64,000 nt of DNA, taken from NCBI RefSeq assembly GCF_042885655.1, contig NZ_JBHVRO010000008.1, positions 62,001-126,000 of the forward strand, read 5' to 3'. Positions 17,474 through 25,356 of this stretch are shown here, in pieces. Made by a program: the position numbers and the translations under genes. The notes beneath the pieces are model-generated. The model had not been told where the DNA came from and made no database searches. It saw only the letters and a program-made list of their open reading frames with translations. Origin of the DNA: Psychrobacillus sp042885655. GTDB taxonomy: Bacteria; Bacillota; Bacilli; Bacillales_A; Planococcaceae. How positions within the stretch are numbered: position 1 is the stretch's first letter; every line of letters starts with the position of its first letter.

Positions 17474-18205
17474 ATGCATAATGGATGGATTAAGCTTTAC
17501 AGAAAAATTTTACAAAGTCCAGTTTTTGTGGATTCAAAAAAGTTGAAGCTTTGGGTGCTATGTCTTTTAAAAGCAACACACACAGAAAGAAAACAGGTAG
17601 TAGGGAATCAAGTTATCTTTTTAGAAAAGGGGCAGTTTGTTACTGGTAGAGTATCTCTTGCTGTGGAATATAACAAAGATGTAATTGGTATTGAAAGAGT
17701 GTCAGAACAAACATTGTGGCGTTGGATGAAATTTCTTGAAAAAGAAGGAATGTTAAGCATCAAATCAACGACTAAATTTAGTGTAATAACTGTACTTAAT
17801 TGGAGCTTCTACCAAATAAGTGAACAAGAAGATGAAAGTCAGATGAACAACAAATTAGCAACAAATGAACAGCAATTGAACACAAACAAGAATGAAGAGA
17901 ATGTTAAGAAATTAAAGAATGTAAATAAAAATAATAGTCAAAAGTCTTCGACTTCTGACGTAGATTTAGAAAATGCTCATTTGCTTTATGAATTAATTAG
18001 TAAAAATTATAATATACCAGAACCAAATTTTGATAGATGGGCAGATCACTTTCGAATACTCCGAAATAAAGTTTACGAAGATGTTTCTGATGATACTATA
18101 AGGTACCTGATTGAGTTTACACAAGAGGATTTTTATTGGCAAGAAATTATTCTTTCAGCAGAAGATTTTAAAGTTCATTATCCAAGAATTTATATGTGCG
18201 CCTGA
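17474..18205 (+). CDS. Phage replisome organiser-like replication protein
   Basis: The N-terminus (GWIKLYRKILQSPVF, then KLKLWVLCLLKATH, EKGQFVTGR) matches the phage replisome organiser N-terminal winged-helix domain found in Gram-positive phage replication initiators. A low-complexity Asn/Lys-rich linker follows at about residues 120-165, then a short C-terminal domain. The 243-aa length fits. Such proteins bind the element's origin, often inside their own gene, and load helicase. It follows a 34-aa gene without spacing and lies upstream of the terminase small subunit. Confidence 0.78.
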   Translation: MHNGWIKLYRKILQSPVFVDSKKLKLWVLCLLKATHTERKQVVGNQVIFLEKGQFVTGRVSLAVEYNKDVIGIERVSEQTLWRWMKFLEKEGMLSIKSTTKFSVITVLNWSFYQISEQEDESQMNNKLATNEQQLNTNKNEENVKKLKNVNKNNSQKSSTSDVDLENAHLLYELISKNYNIPEPNFDRWADHFRILRNKVYEDVSDDTIRYLIEFTQEDFYWQEIILSAEDFKVHYPRIYMCA

Positions 18206-18350
18206 ATTGGTGAAATTGTGTAGAGGACTTTTCTAGAAAATTTATCGATTGCCGTTCTTAATTGTTAGGGTTATTAACTTCTAATAACTTCTAACTAAAT
18301 GCTTTATGCGTTCTCGTTCTGATTACATTCAAACAGGGGGTTTACTAAAC

Positions 18351-18875
18351 ATGCAATTAGAAGAAAAAAGATTAGTAGGTATAAATAAAATTAATGAACG
18401 GCAATCGAAAAATAGTGGAAAAAAGGTTGGTAGAAAACCCCTATATACACAATGGCTAACTAATAAAGGATTAGCATTAGTAAAAAAGTGGTCAGAAGAG
18501 GGATTAATTAACAAACAAATATCTCGCAAAATAGGTATTAACGTTGCGACATTATATGAATGGCAAGACCGATTTCCCGAGTTTGCCGATGCCATTAAGA
18601 AGGGAAAAAAGGTAATTGATGACGAGGTAGAAAACTCTTTGCTTAAACGGGCAATCGGTTACAGATATGAAGAGGAGACATGGGGAAAGGGTATTGATGG
18701 AGAAATGATTATAGTAAAAAAAGTGGTCAAGTCGCAAGCGCCGGACGTTACCGCACAAATATTTTGGCTGAAGAATCGCCAACCGGAACGATGGAGAGAA
18801 CGAGTGGAAATCAAAAACGAGCACGAGGGCACCGTAATAGTGGAAATGGGTGATATGGAGAAATGGAGCAACTAA
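18351..18875 (+). CDS. Terminase small subunit (TerS)-like protein
   Basis: This 174-aa protein has an N-terminal helix-turn-helix (GLINKQISRKIGINVATLYE, about residues 51-70) followed by FPEFADAIKKGK and a region ending QIFWLKNRQPERWRERVEIK, the pattern of phage terminase small subunits. ATG 18351 is supported by AGGGGGT upstream. No large terminase, portal or capsid gene follows, and a lone terS is typical of phage satellites that redirect helper packaging. A second, broken copy of its C-terminal end lies at 19941-20057. Confidence 0.8.
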   Translation: MQLEEKRLVGINKINERQSKNSGKKVGRKPLYTQWLTNKGLALVKKWSEEGLINKQISRKIGINVATLYEWQDRFPEFADAIKKGKKVIDDEVENSLLKRAIGYRYEEETWGKGIDGEMIIVKKVVKSQAPDVTAQIFWLKNRQPERWRERVEIKNEHEGTVIVEMGDMEKWSN

Positions 18876-18947
18876 TCTTATAATAATAATTAAAATAGGA
18901 GGTTTTTCCTTTCTTTTTGACGAATATTGTTAGTAGGAGGGGATAAA

Positions 18948-19769
18948 ATGTTTTTACCTACAATTTATTGGCAAGATGGCAAAAGAACAAAACAATTCTT
19001 AGAGATGTTAGTTGAAGATTTAATGACAGAGTACAGTATTACACAACAAAGCAATAAAGAAAGTGGAATAGAAATAGGTGGAAATGCAAGCAAAGTAATG
19101 GCGAAATACCAAAAAGGGTTTGGAACTGGGCAGCAAATTGAAGGTCATATTAGCAAATCTGATTCAGCTTTATTTAAAGATCTATACACCATTCTTGAGG
19201 ATAAACAAATGATTCAAACGTTAATCGGATTCGACGAAGGAATATGGGATCAATTAAAAAGTGGTGAGTTTGTTGAATTGACAGGGGAATTCAAACAATC
19301 ACCTGCAGAATTAGTTTTATCAAGTATGTTAGATATGGTGGACCAATTTAAAGGATATTTTGAAACTGCTGCAACTCAAGAGGAGATTCAAAATTTTGAA
19401 ATTGCATCAAAAATGCTTAATTTTAAAAAGGTAACTATGATTATAAAACCCTATACTGAAGTCGAAGACAAATATAAATTTTTCACATCATTAGAGGGGA
19501 ATAATTTTGTAGAAGACAGGTATGATCTAGAAGGAGAATTTACTATTCTAGCAAAGATAAAACGAATATATAAACCACATGAAAAGATTGACTTAGTTAA
19601 GTTATTGCCTGGAAAATTGAGAATAGGTAAAAAGCAATTAATGTCATTTTTACCTAGTATGAATGCCAATGAAGACTTATCCTTTGATGTTGGGGAAATT
19701 AATGAGGAATCTTTTGAACTAAAGGGACCTGCAATAGAACTAACGACAATTGCCATTTACCAAGTTTAA
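18948..19769 (+). CDS. DUF6414-like protein of unknown function
   Basis: This 273-aa soluble protein starts LPTIYWQDGKRTKQFLE and has a Gly-rich segment near residue 45-60; it most resembles the DUF6414 group, an assignment I hold loosely. ATG 18948 is chosen for AGGAGGGG seven bases upstream. It is flanked by the terminase small subunit gene and by a duplicate of that gene's tail, as if it were a cargo gene inserted by duplication or recombination. It ends near a terminator at 19820. A role in phage interference is possible but not shown by sequence. Confidence 0.55.
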   Translation: MFLPTIYWQDGKRTKQFLEMLVEDLMTEYSITQQSNKESGIEIGGNASKVMAKYQKGFGTGQQIEGHISKSDSALFKDLYTILEDKQMIQTLIGFDEGIWDQLKSGEFVELTGEFKQSPAELVLSSMLDMVDQFKGYFETAATQEEIQNFEIASKMLNFKKVTMIIKPYTEVEDKYKFFTSLEGNNFVEDRYDLEGEFTILAKIKRIYKPHEKIDLVKLLPGKLRIGKKQLMSFLPSMNANEDLSFDVGEINEESFELKGPAIELTTIAIYQV

Positions 19770-19819
19770 AAAATGCTTACGGTCAGGGGTAAATTGTATG
19801 TATCTAAAATAACAAATAA

Positions 19820-19855
19820 AAATACCGTCCTTTTAACGGGACGGTATTTATTAAT
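19820..19855 (+). terminator. Terminator after the DUF6414-like gene
   Basis: AAATACCGTCC (19820-19830) pairs with GGACGGTATTT (19839-19849), followed by ATTAATTT. The A-rich left side allows bidirectional use. Confidence 0.75.
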
Positions 19856-19898
19856 TTCAATTAGTAACATGGTCTGAACTAGGTTGGTGTTTTAGTAA

Positions 19899-19922
19899 AG
19901 CCTAGTGTGAAATCACTAGGCT
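19899..19922. repeat. Perfect 9-bp stem-loop
   Basis: AGCCTAGTG (19899-19907) and CACTAGGCT (19914-19922) form a hairpin with a six-base loop, just before the broken TerS copy. It may mark a recombination boundary. Confidence 0.5.
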
Positions 19923-19940
19923 CCCGAAGTTATGGCTGAA

Positions 19941-20057
19941 ATCTTTTGGCATTAAAATCGTAAACCTGAAAAGTGGAGAGAAAGAGTGGAAATTAAAAAC
20001 GAGCATGAAGGGAAGTTCATCGTAGAAATTGGTGATATGAAAAAGTGGAGTAATTAA
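19941..20057 (+). pseudogene. Broken C-terminal copy of the terminase small subunit
   Basis: The frame reads IFWH-stop-NRKPEKWRERVEIKNEHEG and ends in MKKWSN, closely matching residues from about 140 to the end of the TerS gene at 18351-18875. It has one in-frame TAA and no start. It shows that the interval 18876-19940 lies between two direct copies of the terS tail. Confidence 0.85.
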
Positions 20058-20197
20058 GCAATTAAATATCATTAAACTTATTCAAGAATTAACAAATAAG
20101 TTTACACATCATAAAATAAAGAAACATAAAATATCTAAATCCCGCTTAATATGATAGAATAATAAGAAAAATAAATTACTTATTTTGGGAGAATAAC

Positions 20198-20836
20198 ATG
20201 GAAATATTAAAAAAGACTAATGAAGAAATCCTAGCGGAGATATCTGAAAATGTTTTATACCATGGAACATGCGTTTCTAATGATACTGATTTCTCATTTG
20301 AACAAATAGATGTGACAAAAGGGGCTAAAAAAACTGATTTTGGTAAAGGCTTTTACATGACAACAAATAAGGAAATGGCAGTCGATAGAGCAGAGTCGAG
20401 AAAATCCTTTTACTTAGAACAGCTTATAGCTCACTACGGTTCAATAAACGATATCCCTGAAAAAGAATTTCCTAGGGCGGTAGTAAAAAGCTTTAAATTC
20501 GATGCTTCGAACCTTAGTGAAATAAAATATTTAGTTTTTTCTCAATATAATGAGGAGTGGTTAAATTTCATTGCCCATAAAAAGCAATTATTTAACAATC
20601 AAATTTCCTATTCGCAATTTACTTGTAGACATAAAGATGAAATATATGATGTTATTTACGGTCCACTCGTTGACGGAAAGCCAAAATTAAAATATTTGGT
20701 AAAACGGTATACAAAACAAGGTGGAATTATTAATAAGGAAAAGTTATTAAGTGAGATATCCTCTAGCTTTAACTTTCCGTTGCAAGATCAAATATCGATT
20801 CACACGGAGAAAGGTAAACTGTTTCTTAAAGAATGA
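20198..20836 (+). CDS. DUF3990-family, ADP-ribosyltransferase-like protein
   Basis: This 212-aa protein has YHGT at residues 21-24 and DFGKGFYMTT at 47-56, the core signature of DUF3990, a family predicted to have an ADP-ribosyltransferase fold and often found as a toxin-like partner. IYDVIYGPLVDGK at about 149-161 is also typical. GGGAGAA precedes the ATG. The downstream gene starts 16 bases after its stop, so the two form a bicistron. In known loci DUF3990 is paired with small DUF3791/DUF3990-associated partners; here the second gene is different. Toxic activity is inference. Confidence 0.7.
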   Translation: MEILKKTNEEILAEISENVLYHGTCVSNDTDFSFEQIDVTKGAKKTDFGKGFYMTTNKEMAVDRAESRKSFYLEQLIAHYGSINDIPEKEFPRAVVKSFKFDASNLSEIKYLVFSQYNEEWLNFIAHKKQLFNNQISYSQFTCRHKDEIYDVIYGPLVDGKPKLKYLVKRYTKQGGIINKEKLLSEISSSFNFPLQDQISIHTEKGKLFLKE

Positions 20837-20852
20837 TAGGGTGGTGAATAAA

Positions 20853-21446
20853 ATGGACCATATTACGGATGAAGAACTGTATGAATCTTTAAAAGAAGAC
20901 CTAATAGATGAACTTAAAGAAAAATACGCTTTGTCAATCGAAATAATAAATGAAGTTTTGATAAAAAATAAATTTAAGGATAGATTTTTAAGGAATAGTA
21001 AACAGTTTGATTACATTGAACCAGAGGAAGTAGCTGCTGAATTTTATAAAACTTATAAACATCTAAAAGGACTTAACACTCTGGAGATACAAGTGCCGAT
21101 TAAGCCTATTAATAAATCTTATGCAGCAACGGGTAAAAAAGTTGCTTACTCTACAGTTGCTGGTATGAAAGTGGCTATGAAAGTTGCTTATAAAGAACTA
21201 CCTTTATTTAAACCTAAAAGACATCTAGGTATTAGTATTACAAAAACCAATGGTTATGGCATCATAACTGCTAAAGGTCGTAAATTGCATGTTGGATTAC
21301 GAATTAAAAGCAACGGTGAAGTAATAGTTGTGCAAGATAATGAAAAAGGAAAAGTACAAAAGAAATATGGATTACTGGGGTCCTCGTCAGCTACCGAACG
21401 AACTGATTATTCAATTATAAAACGAGAAGGTAGACGCAGCGAATGA
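20853..21446 (+). CDS. Unknown partner of the DUF3990 gene
   Basis: This 197-aa protein is not recognised. The N-terminal 75 residues are acidic and helical (DEELYESLKEDLIDELKEKY); the C-terminal 100 residues are very basic and beta-rich (KPKRHLGISITKTNGYGI, AKGRKLHVGLRIKSNG). ATG 20853 is preferred over a longer frame overlapping the previous gene because GGTGGTG lies upstream. Coupling to the DUF3990 gene suggests an antitoxin, immunity or targeting partner. An acidic N-terminal domain could neutralise the enzyme, but that is inference. Confidence 0.65.
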   Translation: MDHITDEELYESLKEDLIDELKEKYALSIEIINEVLIKNKFKDRFLRNSKQFDYIEPEEVAAEFYKTYKHLKGLNTLEIQVPIKPINKSYAATGKKVAYSTVAGMKVAMKVAYKELPLFKPKRHLGISITKTNGYGIITAKGRKLHVGLRIKSNGEVIVVQDNEKGKVQKKYGLLGSSSATERTDYSIIKREGRRSE

Positions 21447-21716
21447 TACAAAATTTGAAATAATTTTTCTTCAAGGTTTTTCTAGTTTAATAAAAGTTTA
21501 GATTTGAAACGTACTCATTTGAATGCCTAATGTGTGCGTTTTTTTTTATTCCGAACAAAAGCAAACTGATTTTGTATATGTTGAAGTGTAGTTAAAATTT
21601 TATTTTATATTGTGAATTCGAAAGACTATAAAAATAGAAAAAAACATTACTGCAATCGTAATTGGCAGAGGATACAATATAAGTTAAAAGGAAATGTTTT
21701 TCAAGGAGGAAAAAGT

Positions 21717-22814
21717 TTGATTTGGATTAAATGTATAGGATTATATCTGATTTTGGTATATTTATGGACGGGCTTCCTATGGCTAATAAAAATTGGTTTA
21801 GAAAAATATAAATTTAAATTTTTGCAAAGAGCAGAGAGTAAGCAAGAAATATATTTAATGAATCATGATATAAAAAAGATGGTGAACTCTATTAAATTTG
21901 AGATGTTTTTAGAAGATAAGATAAATAAGGTTATTCCTTATTTTCCATACAAAAGTCATCGAAGCTATTCTGACGAACAATTGATGTTTGCAATTAGAAA
22001 AAATTATGATGTGTTCTTTTTCTATATAAAAAGGCTCCTACCTTTTAAATTTAGTAGTATGATTATTATATTTTTAATTACCCGCTATTATTTGAATATA
22101 GATGTACTCGATTACTTTTCAAATTTGCTAACTTGGAAAGATATTAAGACACTGGGTAATCCTTTGCCTTTTATAACACCATCAATAGCATTAATTTTAT
22201 TGGTTGTAGCTTTATATTTTACTAGTAGGAGCGGACTGTTTAGAAAAGCTAAAAATAAAATTAAAGTAGAAGAAATTGAAAACAAAATTAAATTCCATAA
22301 ACAAAATAGGGTTATTTTATCTAAATTGGTATTCGGTGGATATAGTAACATTGAGCATATGATATTAAAACGGAAGTGGATTATTTCAATGTTCAAAGAT
22401 GTGAAAGGGCAAGAAAAGCCTTTTGATTGGCTAAATAATTTAGAAGGAATCGATGAACTGGATAAATTCATGAATGAATTAGAGAGCAAAAACAAGGACT
22501 TATTCCCTTTCTTTTTAGGTATAAACCATTTATCATTTTTGAAATTAAATAACTTATACAGTGAAATTTTCTCACAGTATAAAAATAGGGTTAGTAAACT
22601 AAATGGCGTATTCCTAACTAAAAGTCATATGGAGACAGTTATAAAAAATTCGTATTATGTTGCAAAATTTGAAGAGAATCTGAATGAAAGTATATTGAGA
22701 AGTGTAAAAACATTGATTTATATGGAAAAGTATCTCGATATTATTAATAACCAGCTTAATAAGCCTCACTCTATTTATACTTTTTTTGCATTTATTATTA
22801 ACAAAGATAAATAG
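21717..22814 (+). CDS. Unknown membrane protein, 365 aa
   Basis: No family is recognised. Three hydrophobic segments are visible: WIKCIGLYLILVYLWTGFLW near residues 4-25, a second near 135-155 (MIIIFLITRYYL) and a third near 175-198 (SIALILLVVALYF). The remainder is a long, Lys-rich, mostly helical cytoplasmic region. The start is TTG 21717, chosen for AAGGAGGA eight bases upstream. It stands alone between the DUF3990 pair and the serine recombinase, in an AT-rich stretch typical of island cargo. Confidence 0.6.
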   Translation: MIWIKCIGLYLILVYLWTGFLWLIKIGLEKYKFKFLQRAESKQEIYLMNHDIKKMVNSIKFEMFLEDKINKVIPYFPYKSHRSYSDEQLMFAIRKNYDVFFFYIKRLLPFKFSSMIIIFLITRYYLNIDVLDYFSNLLTWKDIKTLGNPLPFITPSIALILLVVALYFTSRSGLFRKAKNKIKVEEIENKIKFHKQNRVILSKLVFGGYSNIEHMILKRKWIISMFKDVKGQEKPFDWLNNLEGIDELDKFMNELESKNKDLFPFFLGINHLSFLKLNNLYSEIFSQYKNRVSKLNGVFLTKSHMETVIKNSYYVAKFEENLNESILRSVKTLIYMEKYLDIINNQLNKPHSIYTFFAFIINKDK

Positions 22815-22901
22815 AAATAATACCTTATCTATACAATAAATCACGATTTAAATTAGTTTAAAAATAGAAAGCAAAAGTTGACAGAGCCAATTGTATAAAA
22901 G

Positions 22902-23015
22902 TGTTAAGAATTAGACATATGCAATGTTCAATTAAATCGAACCCATAATGTTACGAATTTCTGTCTAAAAGTATGTATATAATTATTAGTACAAAACATT
23001 GTTAACAATTAGACA
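22902..23015 (+). promoter_or_regulatory. Direct repeats before the serine recombinase, possible res site
   Basis: TGTTAAGAATTAGACA (22902-22917) and TGTTAACAATTAGACA (23000-23015) differ at one base and lie 98 bases apart, just upstream of the recombinase gene. A partial inverted copy (CTGTCTAAAAG) lies near 22962. Serine resolvases usually bind sites directly upstream of their own gene, so this may be the recombination or autoregulatory site. Confidence 0.5.
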
Positions 23016-23028
23016 GAGGAGTGGAATT

Positions 23029-23622
23029 GTGGGTGAAAAAGTTGGATATGGTCGTGTGTCGGGTGAAGGGCAAGACTTAACGGCACAAATAGAAGCGTTA
23101 AAAGACGCTGGGTGTGAAAAGTTGTTTGTTGAGAAAGTAACAGGCACAAGTACTAAGAATCGTATCAAGTTAAAAGAATTACTTGAGTATGTTCGTGAAG
23201 GTGATTCGGTGATTGTTACTAAGATAGATCGATTGGCTAGAAGCATTATTGATTTAAATAAAATCGTTACAGAATTAAATGAAAAAGGTGTTAGTGTAGT
23301 TTTCCTTCGGGATAACATTACGTTTGGAGCAGGTAAAGAAAACACAAGCCTCAATAAGTTGATGTTCAATATTTTAGGCAGCTTTGCACAATTTGAGCGT
23401 GATATTATTGTTGAAAGAACAAGTGAGGGTAGGAAACGAGCAAAGGCAGCAGGTAAACATATGGGCCGTATTGGACAACCTGAAAAGAAAGTACAACAAG
23501 CATTAAATTTGATGGCTACAAGAGAAGAAAACGGTATGAGTGTTGCTGATATTGTTAAGCTCACGGGAGTACCAAAGCCAACGATTTATTTGAAGTTAAA
23601 AGAACAAAAAGAAAGAAAGTAA
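23029..23622 (+). CDS. Serine recombinase (resolvase/invertase family)
   Basis: This 197-aa protein has the nucleophile Ser11 in YGRVSGEGQDL, KIDRLARS, and FAQFERDIIVERTSEGRKRA of the E-helix, followed by a C-terminal helix-turn-helix (VADIVKLTGVPKPTIYLKLK). It is of the small resolvase/invertase size class. GTG 23029 is the likely start, with GAGGAG six bases upstream. It may be a remnant of a transposon or plasmid in the island; no transposase is next to it. Confidence 0.9.
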   Translation: MGEKVGYGRVSGEGQDLTAQIEALKDAGCEKLFVEKVTGTSTKNRIKLKELLEYVREGDSVIVTKIDRLARSIIDLNKIVTELNEKGVSVVFLRDNITFGAGKENTSLNKLMFNILGSFAQFERDIIVERTSEGRKRAKAAGKHMGRIGQPEKKVQQALNLMATREENGMSVADIVKLTGVPKPTIYLKLKEQKERK

Positions 23623-23679
23623 TTTTATTAAGCATTTCTGGTTAAGTGTTAACAAACTAAAGCAAAGTGGTGTTATTGT

Positions 23680-24840
23680 ATGTATGGAAAAGATGCGGTT
23701 ATGGAGTTTGTTAAGAAGCAGCTGAGAAGGCTTCAGTTGATGGATTTGCCCTATAGTACAAATAAAATATCACTTGATAATAAAGGGTTTATTACTACCA
23801 TTAGTAGCGAAAAAATGATTGCATTGAATTTTTATAATCTCGGTATTTTTGAAGCTGGTTTAAGGCAGGAGCATGATGCGAAGCTGGTTAAATTCCTGAT
23901 CGCTTATCTGGTGAAGGCAAAGTCGCTCCATTTTTTCGAGTTGGTGTTTGAAGACTTATATGAAGAGTTTCTGTTATATCTGAATGAGGGCAAGTTTGTT
24001 TACCGGACGATTGCGCTCATTCATCGCCTCGACACAAAGAACCAAGTGATCAGCTTCCCTGATTTCTGTATTAGGCCGGTGGATAAGGAAAATATCGAAT
24101 ACTTTTATAATAATCTGGAGGAGTACTACAATCATTTCAGCTTAAGGCATACGCAAAATAACCATTTGCCAAATGCCATTGCCATGCTTGAACAAAAGCA
24201 AGTCCTGGAAGACTCGGCTAAGAGAAAACCATTTAGGGAACAAATTGAAAAGTTGGGACAGAGTGTTGTTTTATATAATGGAGTAACAGAACACATCTCC
24301 TTTTCACCCGTTATCACTTTCAGCTACTTTGACAATAATGGTATGATCAAGGAATATGACTATATCAATAATGTTAAGAATGAAAGATTACGAGGGTTTG
24401 TGAGGATGGATGATCCCGCCAGTCTTGTAAGCTATTTTCAAAACATCACTCTCCTAAAAAACAAATTTATCGCGCTGGATAGGTTGGCCTCCGCCCATAA
24501 CAAAACCGATATGGAAGATAAATTCATTGATCTGATGATTGCCCTGGAATCCATGTTCCCATCGATCACCTCAGAGGTCACCTTCAGAATAGCGTTATAC
24601 ACGGCAACACTGTTGGACAGGAGCCAGGATACCTATAAAACGGTAAAGGACCTCTATAAAACAAGATCGAATCTGGTCCATGGTTCTTCGAAGCTATCAA
24701 GGGAGCAGCTGGAGAAGCAATTGGACGAGCTCGATGGGATTGTGCGGAAGGTGATTGTACAGGCGCTGGAATATCATGCGAGAGGGTTTGGGCTTGGAAA
24801 GATGGAGGAGGACATTGTTAAGGTACTGTTGCCGAATTGA
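23680..24840 (+). CDS. HEPN-domain (Apea-like) protein
   Basis: The last third of this 386-aa protein contains FIDLMIALESMFPS, then TFRIALYTATLL and LYKTRSNLVHGSS, the pattern of Apea-like HEPN domains. R329-x4-H334 (RSNLVH) fits the R-x4-6-H RNase motif of active HEPN nucleases. The N-terminal 250 residues are not recognised. HEPN proteins of this sort often act as RNases in phage defence or toxin systems. Codon use is visibly richer in G+C than neighbours, especially in the second half, suggesting a separate origin. Ribosome site is weak. Confidence 0.6.
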   Translation: MYGKDAVMEFVKKQLRRLQLMDLPYSTNKISLDNKGFITTISSEKMIALNFYNLGIFEAGLRQEHDAKLVKFLIAYLVKAKSLHFFELVFEDLYEEFLLYLNEGKFVYRTIALIHRLDTKNQVISFPDFCIRPVDKENIEYFYNNLEEYYNHFSLRHTQNNHLPNAIAMLEQKQVLEDSAKRKPFREQIEKLGQSVVLYNGVTEHISFSPVITFSYFDNNGMIKEYDYINNVKNERLRGFVRMDDPASLVSYFQNITLLKNKFIALDRLASAHNKTDMEDKFIDLMIALESMFPSITSEVTFRIALYTATLLDRSQDTYKTVKDLYKTRSNLVHGSSKLSREQLEKQLDELDGIVRKVIVQALEYHARGFGLGKMEEDIVKVLLPN

Positions 24841-25084
24841 AGCTTCATTTTAAAGGAGTAGGCTGAAGAAAGCAAAAAGAGTCCTAGAAGAACTAGAAAT
24901 ATTAGTTAGTGAAGTAAGTATGTTCATAATCCTGTACATTTAATTGACACAGGATTTTTTACGCTTATTCAACTCCTATGAAAATTATAAACCAGTAAAA
25001 ACACTTTTTTTAAAAGTATAAGCCTCTGAGTAATATAAAGTTGCATTGAAAAATAAAAGCATCCCCCTTCTAGTTACAATAAAG

Positions 25085-25345
25085 GCTAGGCTGGTGCAAC
25101 CAATCTAAAAGGATTAATCTCCCATAAGTGCTACCACATGTGGCGCGACAGTCTGTGATGCACCGAGATCGTTAAATTCAGACTAACTGGTGGGCTCTAT
25201 TGCACGATAGTGTATCGACCTTCTTCGCCAGCTGTAGAAACAGTATGGACAGTTTTTCACCATTTTCATTCTCTGTGGTGAAGCGCTGATTTTGCACTTA
25301 ATAGATGGCTATCGGCGGGATAGTTCAATAAAGAAAAAAGGAGGA
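25085..25345 (+). ncRNA. Candidate structured RNA upstream of the DUF4238 gene
   Basis: This 260-base stretch between the HEPN and DUF4238 genes has no sensible reading frame but many nested complementarities. GGTGCA (25093-25098) pairs with TGCACC (25159-25164) and encloses the palindrome CCACATGTGG (25134-25143). AGTCTG (25150-25155) pairs with CAGACT (25179-25184). Further hairpins are CGATA-GTG-TATCG (25205-25217), CTGT-AGAA-ACAG (25232-25243) and CACCA/TGGTG (25258-25280). It is richer in G+C than the flanks and ends at the ribosome site of the next gene. The size and placement recall HEARO/omega RNAs of IscB elements, but no IscB gene is present. Identity unproven. Confidence 0.55.
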
Positions 25346-25356
25346 GGGCTGAAGAG

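Noticed and set aside
25085..25345. Retron or CRISPR tracrRNA
   Set aside because: No reverse transcriptase, cas gene or repeat array is found nearby.
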